Source: JAXMHN01 sp964578605 (GTDB lineage: Bacteria > Verrucomicrobiota > Verrucomicrobiia > Limisphaerales > SIBE01). Taken from it: 53,351 nt of DNA. The notes beneath the pieces were generated by a model. The model ran no database searches. It was not told the origin of the DNA and saw nothing but the letters and a program-made list of their open reading frames with translations. The stretch covers positions 1-53,351 of the forward strand of contig CAZODO010000033.1 in NCBI GenBank assembly GCA_964578605.1, read 5' to 3'. Position numbers and translations under genes: made by a program. Positions 8,765 to 16,777 of the stretch are shown here, piece after piece. The first letter of the stretch is position 1; each line of letters starts with the position of its first letter.

Positions 8765-9739
8765 ATGACAAGCTTTACAGACCGCATTCTTGGCCCCGTT
8801 CTCGCCGCCGCCATCGCCCTGACCGGATGCAGCCGATCCGACTCCCCTGCCCCTTCGGCCGCTGGCCAGGATGCGGCCGGGCAACTCGTAATTGGCGTCT
8901 CCCTCCTGAACCTCTCGTCTGAGTTCATCGTCATGCTAAACCAGGCGCTGGAAGCGAAAGCCAAGGAACTGGGCGTCCGCCTGATCGTCAACGATGCCCA
9001 GCGCAGCGCTGAACGACAGGTGCAGCAGGTGGAGAACTTCATCGCCCAACGCGTCAACGCGATCATTCTTAACCCGTGCGAGGTCGAAGCCAGTTCGCCC
9101 GCCGTTACCAAGGCGCTCGCCAGCGGTATCCCAATTGTCAACGTGAATTCCGAAACCAAGGCCGCTCCCAGCGCCTTCGTGGGTTCTCGCGACGAGGAAT
9201 CCGCCCGGCTTGCCATGGAACATATCGCGGAGCGCCTTGGTGGACGCGGCCAAGTGGCCATGATGCAAGGCTTTTTGGGGCAAGCGGCGCAAATCAAGCG
9301 TGATCAAGGCGCCCGGCAGGTCCTCAGCCGATTTCCCGAACTCAAGCTCGTGGCCGATCAAACCGCAGAATGGGACCGGGCCAAAGCCATGACCCTCATG
9401 GAAAACTGGATCCAGGCACACGGCTCCAAACTGAACGCCGTCTTCGCGCACAACGACGAGATGGGCCTGGGCGCCGTTTTGGCCCTGGAACAGGCCAGGA
9501 TGAAGGACAGAGTCATCGTGGTAAGCGTCGATGCCATCGCCGACGCCTTGCGGGCGGTCAAAGAGGGACGCCTGGATGCCACGGTGTTCCAGGACGCGCG
9601 CGGTCAGGGAAGTGCCGCCGTCGAAACTGCCGTCAAAATCGCCCGAGGGCAGCCCTGCGAGACACAGGTCTTGATCCCCTTTTACCTCGTCACTAAGACC
9701 AACGTGGACGAGTTTTTGCGCCCAAACTCCACCCGTTAA
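8765..9739 (+). CDS. Sugar ABC transporter substrate-binding lipoprotein (RbsB type)
   Basis: A 324-residue periplasmic binding protein of the Peripla_BP_4 family. The ATG at 8765 gives a lipoprotein signal (LAAAIALTGC), so Cys is lipidated and the protein is tethered rather than free. The frame is open upstream to 8441, but that part overlaps the permease gene in another frame and is not real. Family features: LVIGVSLLNLSSEFIVMLNQALEAKAKELG, the hinge segment VNAIILNPCEVEA, GIPIVNVNSE, the QGFLGQAAQIKRDQGARQVLSRFPELK stretch that lines the ligand cleft in ribose and inositol binders, and VFAHNDEMGLGAVLALEQA. It closes the operon and is followed by a candidate terminator and an 11-bp phased element. 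It could also serve the second transporter at 19.6-22.1 kb, which lacks its own binding protein (inference). Confidence 0.92.
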   Translation: MTSFTDRILGPVLAAAIALTGCSRSDSPAPSAAGQDAAGQLVIGVSLLNLSSEFIVMLNQALEAKAKELGVRLIVNDAQRSAERQVQQVENFIAQRVNAIILNPCEVEASSPAVTKALASGIPIVNVNSETKAAPSAFVGSRDEESARLAMEHIAERLGGRGQVAMMQGFLGQAAQIKRDQGARQVLSRFPELKLVADQTAEWDRAKAMTLMENWIQAHGSKLNAVFAHNDEMGLGAVLALEQARMKDRVIVVSVDAIADALRAVKEGRLDATVFQDARGQGSAAVETAVKIARGQPCETQVLIPFYLVTKTNVDEFLRPNSTR

Positions 9740-9756
9740 GCATCCAATCGCGTCAA

Positions 9757-9800
9757 TTTGGAGCGCTTTGCGGCAGTTTAGGGGCTCCAAAGCACCTTTT
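9757..9800 (+). terminator. Candidate terminator after the sugar ABC operon
   Basis: TTTGGAGC at 9757-9764 pairs perfectly with GCTCCAAA at 9784-9791 around a 19-nt loop, and CCTTTT ends the segment at 9800. The T-run is short and 5 nt from the stem, so intrinsic termination is plausible but weak. Confidence 0.4.
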
Positions 9801-9812
9801 CCCGCCCTTCAC

Positions 9813-9893
9813 ACGGTCTAAACCCGGTCCAGACACGGTCGTAACCCGCTCACGACCGGGTGACGACCGAGTGACGACCGTGTTTAGACCGGG
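9813..9893. repeat. 11-bp phased inverted-repeat element (GC-rich type)
   Basis: Seven contiguous 11-bp units from 9813 to 9889, then CGGG: ACGGTCTAAAC, CCGGTCCAGAC, ACGGTCGTAAC, CCGCTCACGAC and then CGGGTGACGAC, CGAGTGACGAC, CGTGTTTAGAC. The 3' half is the reverse complement of the 5' half about a centre at 9852/9853. CGGTCTAAAC (9814-9823) pairs perfectly with GTTTAGACCG (9882-9891), and most of the 39-bp arms pair with few mismatches. It lies between the end of the sugar ABC operon and the end of yjbQ, that is, between two convergent genes. Confidence 0.85.
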
Positions 9894-9954
9894 AGGATTC
9901 AGGAAGAAGCCGGTGGCGCACGGCGCGAGAGCGGTCGATCGATGAGGGCAGAAG

Positions 9955-10374
9955 CTATTCGCCGATAATCTTCACGAGCACGCGTTTGCGGCGGCGTCCG
10001 TCGAATTCCCCGTAGAAGATTTGTTCCCAGGGCCCGAAATCCAGTCTGCCGTTGGTGATTGCAACGACAACCTCCCGGCCCATCACCTGCCGCTTGAGGT
10101 GGGCGTCCGCGTTGTCTTCCCCCGTGCGGTTGTGCTGATACTGCGAAGTCGGGGCGTGCGGAGCCATTTTCTCGAGCCAGACTTCGTAATCATGGAGCAA
10201 ACCGTCCTCCGCATCGTTTATGAAGACCGACGCCGTGATATGCATCGCGTTTACGAGGCAAAGGCCATCCTGGACGCCGCTCCTCATCACCAATTCCTCC
10301 ACCGTCTCCGTGATGTTCACGAATCCACGGCGGTTTGGGACTTCAAACCACAGGTGTTCCGTTAGAGATTTCAT
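9955..10374 (-). CDS. yjbQ: YjbQ family protein (UPF0047, secondary thiamine-phosphate synthase-like)
   Basis: A 139-residue protein matching the YjbQ/UPF0047 family along its whole length. The diagnostic segments are AMHITASVFINDAEDGLLHDYEVWLEKMAP and HNRTGEDNADAHLKRQVMGREV, followed by LDFGPWEQIFYGEFDGRRRKRVLVKIIG. The conserved His and Asp/Asn residues line a trimer-interface site. E. coli YjbQ has weak thiamine-phosphate synthase activity in vivo, but the physiological role is not settled. Cytoplasmic, single gene. No strong Shine-Dalgarno sequence is visible before 10374. Confidence 0.93.
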   Translation of the reverse strand: MKSLTEHLWFEVPNRRGFVNITETVEELVMRSGVQDGLCLVNAMHITASVFINDAEDGLLHDYEVWLEKMAPHAPTSQYQHNRTGEDNADAHLKRQVMGREVVVAITNGRLDFGPWEQIFYGEFDGRRRKRVLVKIIGE

Positions 10375-10497
10375 GGCGCCAGCAGTGAAGCGGGAATCTC
10401 ATTTGAAGGCGAGCAGAATGGGCAAACTCCAGATGGCGGGTTCAACCCGGCACTCCGGCAAGGTTAAGGCGGCATTTGCTTGAATTGAGGAGCGAGA

Positions 10498-11490
10498 TTG
10501 GCAAGTTCGGTTGCGATGCGTTTTATCGCCGCCTTCGCGTTCTTTTGGTGCTGTGCCATGCCTTTGGCCAGCGCAGCAACCAACACCCTTCCGGCGGAGC
10601 TGGAAATCCTCGGGCAGAAGTACTTCCCACTCGAAAAATGGGCTCAGTCGCGCAAATTGCGCTTGGGCCAGGAAGGCGACAGCTTCGTTCTTTCGAACAG
10701 TTCCCATCGCGTGGTGCTCAGGCTGAATTCAGCGCGCGCGGAGGTGAATGGCATCAGCCTTTTCCTCGGTTTTCCCGTGCTCTCGCGCGAAAACGCGCTT
10801 TGGATAGCGCAAAAAGACGCCGAACGCTCATTGGCCCCGCTCTTATTCCCTCCAAAGAAGCGTCCCGGAGAACAGGCGCGTATCCTTGCGATCAGCGCCG
10901 GCCATGGCGGCAAGGACACGGGATATATCCTCGGCGAACACCTGGAGAAGAAGTACACCCTCCTCCTGGCCAAAGAACTGCAGCGGCGGTGTCATCGGGC
11001 CGGGCTCAAAGCGATTCTGATCCGAGATTCAGACGCCTATCTTTCGCTGCCGGAGCGGACCCAATTGGCGAAAAAGGCAAAAGCAGGAGTTCTGGTCGAA
11101 CTGCATTACAACTCCGCCGGTCCTTCGAACACGACAAGCAAGGGCGCCGAAGTCTATTGTTTGACCCTGGACGGCGCCACATCGACGAATGGCGGCACAG
11201 AACGGTACCCCGGCGCCCTCGCCGGGAATCAGAATGACGAAAGGAACATCCTGCTCGCCTTCCAGATCCAGCATTCCCTCGTCACGCATGCGGGCATGGC
11301 CGATCGCGGCGTGCGGCGCGCCCGGTTCGAAGTTCTGCGCGATGCGGAGATGCCCGCCGTGCTGGTCGAGGCCGGTTTCATGTCGGAACCCGGTGAGATG
11401 CGCAGAATCGAGAACGCAAACGACCGGCGGCGGACGGCGCAAGCCATTCTGGATGGCCTGTTGGCCTACAAACGGGCGTTGGACCGTTGA
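10498..11490 (+). CDS. N-acetylmuramoyl-L-alanine amidase (Amidase_3, AmiA/C type), exported
   Basis: A zinc amidase that cuts the bond between MurNAc and the stem peptide in the periplasm. The TTG at 10498 is chosen because GAGGAG (10487-10492) sits 5 nt before it; the ATG at 10516 (MRFIAAF) is an alternative without such a site. Either way a Sec signal peptide (FIAAFAFFWCCAMPLASAA) follows. The N-terminal part of about 100 residues is unassigned and could be an AMIN-like or copper-amine-oxidase-like domain. The catalytic domain begins ARILAISAGHGGKDTG (zinc His), continues with the conserved Glu in the LGEHLEKKYTLLLAKEL helix, LIRDSDAYLSLPERTQLA, LVELHYNSA (second zinc His), and ends with VLVEAGFMSEPGEMRRI, which carries the catalytic Glu. 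It abuts murI, so two peptidoglycan genes are likely co-transcribed. Confidence 0.92.
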   Translation: MASSVAMRFIAAFAFFWCCAMPLASAATNTLPAELEILGQKYFPLEKWAQSRKLRLGQEGDSFVLSNSSHRVVLRLNSARAEVNGISLFLGFPVLSRENALWIAQKDAERSLAPLLFPPKKRPGEQARILAISAGHGGKDTGYILGEHLEKKYTLLLAKELQRRCHRAGLKAILIRDSDAYLSLPERTQLAKKAKAGVLVELHYNSAGPSNTTSKGAEVYCLTLDGATSTNGGTERYPGALAGNQNDERNILLAFQIQHSLVTHAGMADRGVRRARFEVLRDAEMPAVLVEAGFMSEPGEMRRIENANDRRRTAQAILDGLLAYKRALDR

Positions 11491-11501
11491 CCGGGCTCCC
11501 G

Positions 11502-12353
11502 ATGCGTCCCATGCCCAAAACCTCGCCAGCCGGTTTAGAACGCGACCTGCCCATCGGTGTCTTCGATTCCGGAGTGGGAGGGTTAACCGTAGTCCGTCAG
11601 ATCCACCGCGCCCTTCCCAAAGAAGACCTCGTTTACCTGGGCGACACTGCCCGGGTGCCCTACGGAACAAAGTCGCCATCCACCGTGATCCGCTTTGCCC
11701 GCGAAGACACGGAATTCCTGCTCAGCCGGAAAGTGAAAGCCATCGTGGTCGCCTGCAACACGGCGTCCGCCTGGGCGTTGCCAACGCTTGAACGAGCGTT
11801 TCCTTTGCCGGTCTTTGGCGTCATTCAACCCGGGGCAGAGGCGGCCCTGGCGAAGACGCGCTCCGGACGCATCGGCGTGATCGGAACGCGCGCCACGATA
11901 CGGAGCCAGGCTTATCCCAAGGCCATCCACGCGCTCGATCGGCAGGCGCGAGTCTTTGGACAACCCTGCCCGCTCCTCGTTCCGCTCGTGGAAGAGGGCT
12001 GGCTGAGGCATCCGGTCACCCGGACAGTCATTGAAGGTTACCTTGCTCCTCTGCTCCGGCGCCGGATTGACACCCTGGTGCTGGCGTGCACGCATTACCC
12101 GCTGCTAAAGCCCGCGATCCAGACAGTCGTCGGACGTGAGGTGTCCCTGGTCGATTCCGCGGAAGCGTGCGCCGAATACGTGCGCGATCGGCTCGGTCAA
12201 CTCGGCCTTCTCTGTGGCAGCCGCCGGAGGTTGGGAAAGATCCACCCGTTCGTAACGGACGAGGCGGACCGGTTTCGGTCTGCTGCCGCCCGATTTTTGG
12301 GTGTGACGGCGGCACCGGCCCTAAGAGTCGCGCTGCCGATTTCGGCACGCTGA
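11502..12353 (+). CDS. murI: Glutamate racemase
   Basis: Converts L-glutamate to D-glutamate for peptidoglycan stem peptides, in the cytoplasm. Both catalytic cysteines are visible, in VVACNTASA and LVLACTHYPLL, along with the N-terminal GVFDSGVGGLTVVR and YLGDTARVPYGTKS motifs. Start choices are TTG 11487 (overlapping the amidase stop in TTGA), ATG 11502 and ATG 11511; 11502 is given, but 11487 would mean translational coupling. Length of about 283 residues is normal. Linkage to the amidase gene fits a small cell-wall operon. Confidence 0.95.
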   Translation: MRPMPKTSPAGLERDLPIGVFDSGVGGLTVVRQIHRALPKEDLVYLGDTARVPYGTKSPSTVIRFAREDTEFLLSRKVKAIVVACNTASAWALPTLERAFPLPVFGVIQPGAEAALAKTRSGRIGVIGTRATIRSQAYPKAIHALDRQARVFGQPCPLLVPLVEEGWLRHPVTRTVIEGYLAPLLRRRIDTLVLACTHYPLLKPAIQTVVGREVSLVDSAEACAEYVRDRLGQLGLLCGSRRRLGKIHPFVTDEADRFRSAAARFLGVTAAPALRVALPISAR

Positions 12354-12676
12354 GCCAGGGAGGCTCGGAGGAGCGCAAGCCAGCGGCGGAACCGATGGGA
12401 ACAATTTGTTCTCATTGTCGCAAAATACTGGAAATAAGTCACTTATGCCGATGCTGACTGTTTGTCACCAAACTGTGCGACAAATCGCTCGGTTGGGCGT
12501 CCCAGGACCTTGACCGGCTCGAGTGCGGCGTTGCCGCAGCATGAACCACAGAGATCAAGAGCAAGAAGCCACTTGGACCTGTCGGGCATCTTTCGGACTC
12601 CTCAGCAGATCGTGCCCTGACGCAGCGGGCTTTCCCGGCTTGCCCTTCCCTGGCTGGGCGGAGTACCGTCGGCGTA
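12354..12676. other. Intergenic region (323 bp) with no gene found
   Basis: Between murI and the flavoprotein gene. A 92-codon minus-strand frame covers much of it, but it lacks a ribosome binding site and its composition is Arg/Ser-rich like a shadow frame. I see no 11-bp element here and no convincing terminator or promoter. Confidence 0.5.
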
Positions 12677-14170
12677 ATGCCTGAGCCCCTGAGAATCGTC
12701 CGCATTCCCACGCTCAAAACCGTGGCCGAATTCCGTGCGCAGGTTGCGGCGCTGCAGTTGGACCTGCCCTGTGAAGACTCGATTGTGACGGGAAAAGACT
12801 CGCCTTTAGCTCAACCCGCGGCGCACGTGAAGATTAACGGCAAATCGGTCGGCAATCGCTTCGTTGTGCAGCCCATGGAAGGCTGGGATGGGACCCCTGA
12901 GGGAGGGGCGACGGACGACGTCCGCCGGCGGTGGCGGCGGTTCGGTGAGAGTGGCGCCAAGTTGATCTGCGGCGGAGAAGCCATGGCGGTGCGTCCGGAT
13001 GGCCGGGCGAATCCACACCAGTTGATCATCAACGAAGCGAACAAGGGCGATCTGGCGGGGCTGCGCGAACTCTTGCTCGCGGCGCATCGGGAGCGTTATG
13101 GCACCAGCGACGACGTGGTTGTCGGCTTTCAACTCACGCACTCCGGCCGGTTCTGCAAGCCCTGGAATAACCAGCGGCTCGAGCCGCGCGTGGCGTTTCG
13201 GCATCCCCTCCTGGACCCGCGGTTTGGAGTCGGCTCGGACGCGCAGGTCTTCACCGACTCGGAAATCGAGCAACTGATCGAGGACTACGTCCGTGCGGCC
13301 CGGATTGCGCATGATGTCGGGGCGGATTTCGTGGATATCAAGCATTGCCATGGTTACCTGCTCCACGAGTTCCTGGCCGCCCGGTCACGGCCGGGAAAGT
13401 ATGGCGGCTCGTTCGAAAACCGCACGCGGATCCTTCGCGAGATCGTGGCGGGGATTCGCGCGAGCGGCAACCCGATCGACCTCGCCGTCCGCTTGAGCGC
13501 ATTCGATTTCGTGCCGTTCAAGCCAGACCCCGCCCAGTCCGAACCTGGCAAGCCTGGGCCGGGCATTCCCGAGTCCTTCTCCGTGCCGTATGACTTTGCG
13601 TTTGGCGCCGACCGGGATCACCCGCTGCGGTATGACCTCCGGGAGACGTGCCGGTTTGCGGACCTCTGCGTCAGTCTCGGGGTGAAGCTCCTGAACTTGA
13701 GTGCCGGGTCGCCTTACTACAATCCGCACATCCAGCGTCCGGCGGCGTATCCGCCCAGCGATGGGTATCGCCCCCCGGAAGATCCGCTGGCCGGAGTGGC
13801 CCGGCAGATTGGGGCCGTGCGCGAGGTGCGGAGCTGCCTGGCGTCCAAAGCCGGTTCCGAGCCGCCGCCGATCCTGGTGGTGGGTTCGGCCTACAGTTAC
13901 CTGCAGGAGTTTCTCCCGCACGTCGCCCAGTACGTCGTTCGCCACGGATGGACCGACCTGATCGGGATCGGCCGGATGGTGCTTTCGTATCCGGCGATCC
14001 TGGCGGACGCCATTGAGAAAGGCATGTTGAACACCAGAGCGATCTGCCGGACGTTCAGCGATTGCACGACAGCGCCGCGGAATGGGCTCGTCAGCGGGTG
14101 CTATCCTCTCGACGAGTATTACAGCTCGAGACCGGCTGCGGCGACGTTGAAGGGCCTGAGGAAGCGGTGA
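12677..14170 (+). CDS. NADH:flavin oxidoreductase (Old Yellow Enzyme family)
   Basis: A 497-residue FMN-dependent TIM-barrel oxidoreductase. Visible family segments: VGNRFVVQPMEGWDGTPEGGATDD (FMN-contacting first strand), GFQLTHSGRFCKPWN (Gln and His region), the substrate-binding DFVDIKHCHGYLLHEFLAARSRPGKYGGSFENRTRILREIV, LAVRLSAFD, and the phosphate-binding C-terminal ILVVGSAYSYLQ and VRHGWTDLIGIGRMVLSYPA. There is no C-terminal FAD/NAD domain as in 2,4-dienoyl-CoA reductase, so this is a single-domain enzyme that needs outside NAD(P)H. The N-terminal 60 residues before the barrel are longer than usual. The KHCHGYL sequence replaces the common H-x-A-H-GYL. The substrate is unknown. Confidence 0.88.
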   Translation: MPEPLRIVRIPTLKTVAEFRAQVAALQLDLPCEDSIVTGKDSPLAQPAAHVKINGKSVGNRFVVQPMEGWDGTPEGGATDDVRRRWRRFGESGAKLICGGEAMAVRPDGRANPHQLIINEANKGDLAGLRELLLAAHRERYGTSDDVVVGFQLTHSGRFCKPWNNQRLEPRVAFRHPLLDPRFGVGSDAQVFTDSEIEQLIEDYVRAARIAHDVGADFVDIKHCHGYLLHEFLAARSRPGKYGGSFENRTRILREIVAGIRASGNPIDLAVRLSAFDFVPFKPDPAQSEPGKPGPGIPESFSVPYDFAFGADRDHPLRYDLRETCRFADLCVSLGVKLLNLSAGSPYYNPHIQRPAAYPPSDGYRPPEDPLAGVARQIGAVREVRSCLASKAGSEPPPILVVGSAYSYLQEFLPHVAQYVVRHGWTDLIGIGRMVLSYPAILADAIEKGMLNTRAICRTFSDCTTAPRNGLVSGCYPLDEYYSSRPAAATLKGLRKR

Positions 14171-14242
14171 CCGGGCCGCCTTCGCGTCCGCCAGCCTGTT
14201 TCAATGATTGCCAAAGGGCTATAAAAAAGGCTACTAAAGGAT

Positions 14243-14743
14243 ATGGCCAGCGTTGGTCAACGGTTGTGCGCCGCGCGCGAGCAGCAAGGGTTGTCCGTTG
14301 CTGACATCGCGGACCGGACCAAGTTGCGTAGCGATCACGTCCGTGCGCTTGAAGAAGGCAATTACGATGTCTTCGCCGCCCCGGTCTACGTCCGGGGCTT
14401 CGTGCGGAGCTATGCTGGCATTCTGAAACTGGATGTGCCCGCCGTGCTGGCGGACCTGGAATCCGAACTGAACAGCTCGCAGCACCTGCGGGAATCGACC
14501 CAGTTCGTCAAACCGCCGCCGACCCTGGTGGACATCGTCATGCTCCAGATGTCGAAGGTCAAATGGGGCATCACCCTGGTGGTCGTGGGCGTGGCGCTCC
14601 TTCTTTGCCTGTCGATTCTCGGATACCGAGCCTGGCGCATTCATCGGGCCACTGATCCTTTGGCAAACCTTGGCCCGGGCCTTTACCAGCCTGCCGAAGC
14701 CCCGGGTGGCGATCTTCTTCCGCTAACCCCGCCTGCGCCATAA
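14243..14743 (+). CDS. RodZ-like helix-turn-helix membrane protein (short form)
   Basis: A 166-residue protein with an N-terminal RodZ-type HTH (HTH_25): VGQRLCAAREQQGLSVADIADRTKLRSDHVRALEEGNYDVFAAPVYVRGFVRSYAGIL. It has a juxtamembrane basic patch, one transmembrane helix (about residues 112-132, WGITLVVVGVALLLCLSIL) and a proline-rich tail of about 30 residues. RodZ links MreB to the cell-wall elongation machinery; this version lacks the large periplasmic DUF4115 domain. The start at 14243 has AAAGGA about 6 nt upstream. It lies upstream of rimO, separated by an 11-bp phased element, so it is probably its own transcription unit. Confidence 0.85.
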   Translation: MASVGQRLCAAREQQGLSVADIADRTKLRSDHVRALEEGNYDVFAAPVYVRGFVRSYAGILKLDVPAVLADLESELNSSQHLRESTQFVKPPPTLVDIVMLQMSKVKWGITLVVVGVALLLCLSILGYRAWRIHRATDPLANLGPGLYQPAEAPGGDLLPLTPPAP

Positions 14744-14841
14744 AGAGCCAGGGTTGGCTTTTCCACCCTGCGTTTTAGCTCCCAAAGAGCCGCGTTGCAC
14801 CCGGACTGTCTCTCCGGCGATCCGCCTCAGTTGGTTTCGAC

Positions 14842-14949
14842 GATCGCGCGTAGATGGCCCGGTGTTCACCCGTAGATCACTCGTTCGGCAACGGGTGATC
14901 TACGGGTGATCTACGGGTGAACTACGGGTGAACTACGGGTGATCCCCGG
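14842..14949. repeat. 11-bp phased inverted-repeat element (CACCCGTAGAT type), full copy
   Basis: Nine contiguous 11-bp units plus a 9-nt end: GATCGCGCGTA, GATGGCCCGGT, GTTCACCCGTA, GATCACTCGTT, CGGCAACGGGT, two of GATCTACGGGT, two of GAACTACGGGT, and GATCCCCGG. The first four read as the reverse complement of the later ones, around the hairpin tip CGTT-CGGC-AACG at 14882-14893. The 3' arm is almost perfectly repeated while the 5' arm is degenerate. It fills most of the 323-bp gap between the RodZ-like gene and rimO. The 3' arm is repeated at 1-36. Confidence 0.9.
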
Positions 14950-15066
14950 AAGGAACCGCGTCCCAGAGCGTGGCTCCTGCGGGAGATCCTGCCGCCGCCC
15001 GCGCCCGCCGGCGCCCGGTTTTCCTTTGCGTTTTCCGGAGGGGTTCGCGTAACTTCTACGCCTGTC

Positions 15067-16773
15067 GTGAGGAACGTCCGTTCAAACCCAGGCGCACTCC
15101 GAGTGGGCATGATTGCCCTCGGCTGCGCCAAGAACCTGGTTGATGCCGAGATCATGCTCGGCGCGCTCATCCGTGACGGGATGGAAATTACCAATGACCC
15201 GTCGACGGCGGACGTTCTTATCGTCAATACCTGCTCGTTTATCGATGCCGCACAACAGGAGAGCGTCGACGCCATCCTGGAATCGGCCGAACTGCGCGAG
15301 GCGCACCGCCGGGGGCAAGGTTTGGTGGTTTCGGGCTGCCTATCCCAGCGGTTCCGCGAGGAACTCCCTAAGCTGCTTCCGGAAGTGGATGCGTTCATGG
15401 GGATCGACCAGGTCAGCCAGGTTTCGGGCATCGTCAGGGAAGCCGTCAGGGTCCGGCAAGCCAAGTTGCGCCGGCCGCAGGCGAAGGCAAACCGCTTGAA
15501 GGTGGTTTCCAAACTCGCCAAGGCCAGCCGCGAAACAGGGGAACCCGCTGCCAAACGGGCCCCAACACACGGAGCAGCGCCGAAGGAAGCCCCGGGTTCG
15601 ATCGGAGAGCCCTTGGTTCAAGTCACTCCCCGTCCCAAGTATATCCCGGACTACGCCACCCCTCGGTTCCGCCTCACGCCTGGGCACTTCGCTTACCTCA
15701 AGATCGCCGAAGGCTGCAATCACCCGTGCACTTTCTGCATCATTCCCCGAATGCGCGGCTCGCATCGGAGCCGGGCCCAGGACGACATCGTCCGCGAAGC
15801 CCGGCAACTGATCGCGGAGGGCGTCAAGGAATTGAACCTGATCTCCCAGGATTCGACCTACTACGGGATGGATCTGCGCCCCGTCCGCAAAGGGTCCCTG
15901 GCATCACCGGAAGGCTTTCGCACCGCGGCCCAAAGCTTGCCGTCCGATACGCCAACGCTCTGCTCTCTGCTCCGTGCGCTGAACGAACTCCCAGGCGATT
16001 TCTGGATCCGGCTGCTGTATACGCATCCGGCGCATTGGACGGATGAACTGATGCGGACGATCGCCGAGTGTTCGAAGGTGGTCCGCTATGTCGACATTCC
16101 GCTCCAGCATATTCACCCGATCCTGTTGGAACGGATGCGCCGCGAGACGTCCGAACAGCACATTCGCGACCTTCTCGCTCGGCTCCGGCAGGCCATCCCT
16201 CGTATCGCCCTGCGCACTACCTTCATTGTGGGTTTTCCGGGCGAAACGGAAGCGTGCTTTGAAGCGCTTCTAAGCTTCATTCGCGAGGCGCGGTTCGAAC
16301 GCGCAGGGGTCTTCCTCTACTCGCATGAAGAAGGCACCCGCGCGGCGGAGATGAAGGACCAGGTTTCCGCAGCCATCAAAGCCCGGCGCCGCGATCAGGC
16401 GATGGCCGAACAGCTCCAGGTATCTCGAAGCCTGGGTGCTGCTTCCGTGGGACGAGACTTGCGTGTTCTGGTCGAGAAACAGGCGGACGCTCGGGATCTG
16501 CCCCTGGCCAACCTGACCTCCTGGGAGCACGGAGAGAAGCGGCGGCCCGGTTCGGCGCGCGCTCTGCCGAGGCATTGCTCGGTGGCTCGCGGTGAAGCGG
16601 ACGCGCCGGATATCGATGGCCGAGTCCTGGTGCGGGGCGTTCTCCCGGTGGGGACGTTCACGACGGTCCGGGTTGTCGGCCACACCGATTACGATCTCAT
16701 TGCGGAACCGCTCGGCGTCTCCCCGGAGGCGAACGATGCGCCGTCGAGCCTTGTCTGCGGCAAAGGTTCATAA
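15067..16773 (+). CDS. rimO: Ribosomal protein S12 methylthiotransferase RimO, with insertions
   Basis: A radical-SAM enzyme that adds a methylthio group to the conserved Asp of ribosomal protein S12. N-terminal UPF0004 domain with cluster cysteines Cys20 (LGCAKN), Cys56 (NTCSF) and Cys91 (SGCLSQR); radical-SAM cysteines Cys217, Cys221, Cys224 in GCNHPCTFC; then IPLQHIHP, GFPGETE and a C-terminal TRAM domain (about 463-548). At 568 residues it is about 125 longer than E. coli RimO. The extra length sits in three low-complexity insertions: about 134-188 (Lys/Arg/Ala/Pro-rich, before the radical-SAM domain), about 271-297, and about 472-506 inside the TRAM domain. The GTG at 15067 is the start; ATG 15110 would cut into the first strand. 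Confidence 0.93.
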   Translation: MRNVRSNPGALRVGMIALGCAKNLVDAEIMLGALIRDGMEITNDPSTADVLIVNTCSFIDAAQQESVDAILESAELREAHRRGQGLVVSGCLSQRFREELPKLLPEVDAFMGIDQVSQVSGIVREAVRVRQAKLRRPQAKANRLKVVSKLAKASRETGEPAAKRAPTHGAAPKEAPGSIGEPLVQVTPRPKYIPDYATPRFRLTPGHFAYLKIAEGCNHPCTFCIIPRMRGSHRSRAQDDIVREARQLIAEGVKELNLISQDSTYYGMDLRPVRKGSLASPEGFRTAAQSLPSDTPTLCSLLRALNELPGDFWIRLLYTHPAHWTDELMRTIAECSKVVRYVDIPLQHIHPILLERMRRETSEQHIRDLLARLRQAIPRIALRTTFIVGFPGETEACFEALLSFIREARFERAGVFLYSHEEGTRAAEMKDQVSAAIKARRRDQAMAEQLQVSRSLGAASVGRDLRVLVEKQADARDLPLANLTSWEHGEKRRPGSARALPRHCSVARGEADAPDIDGRVLVRGVLPVGTFTTVRVVGHTDYDLIAEPLGVSPEANDAPSSLVCGKGS

Positions 16774-16777
16774 CTCC

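Noticed and set aside
12439..12717. 92-codon minus-strand gene between murI and the flavoprotein gene
   Set aside because: It overlaps the flavoprotein start, lacks a ribosome binding site and has shadow-like composition.
14842..14949. CRISPR array
   Set aside because: Units are 11 bp, contiguous without spacers, and inverted in the second half; no cas genes are near.
14842..14949. Iteron-type replication origin
   Set aside because: The elements occur at several scattered loci, with dyad symmetry, and no rep, dnaA or parAB gene is in the window.
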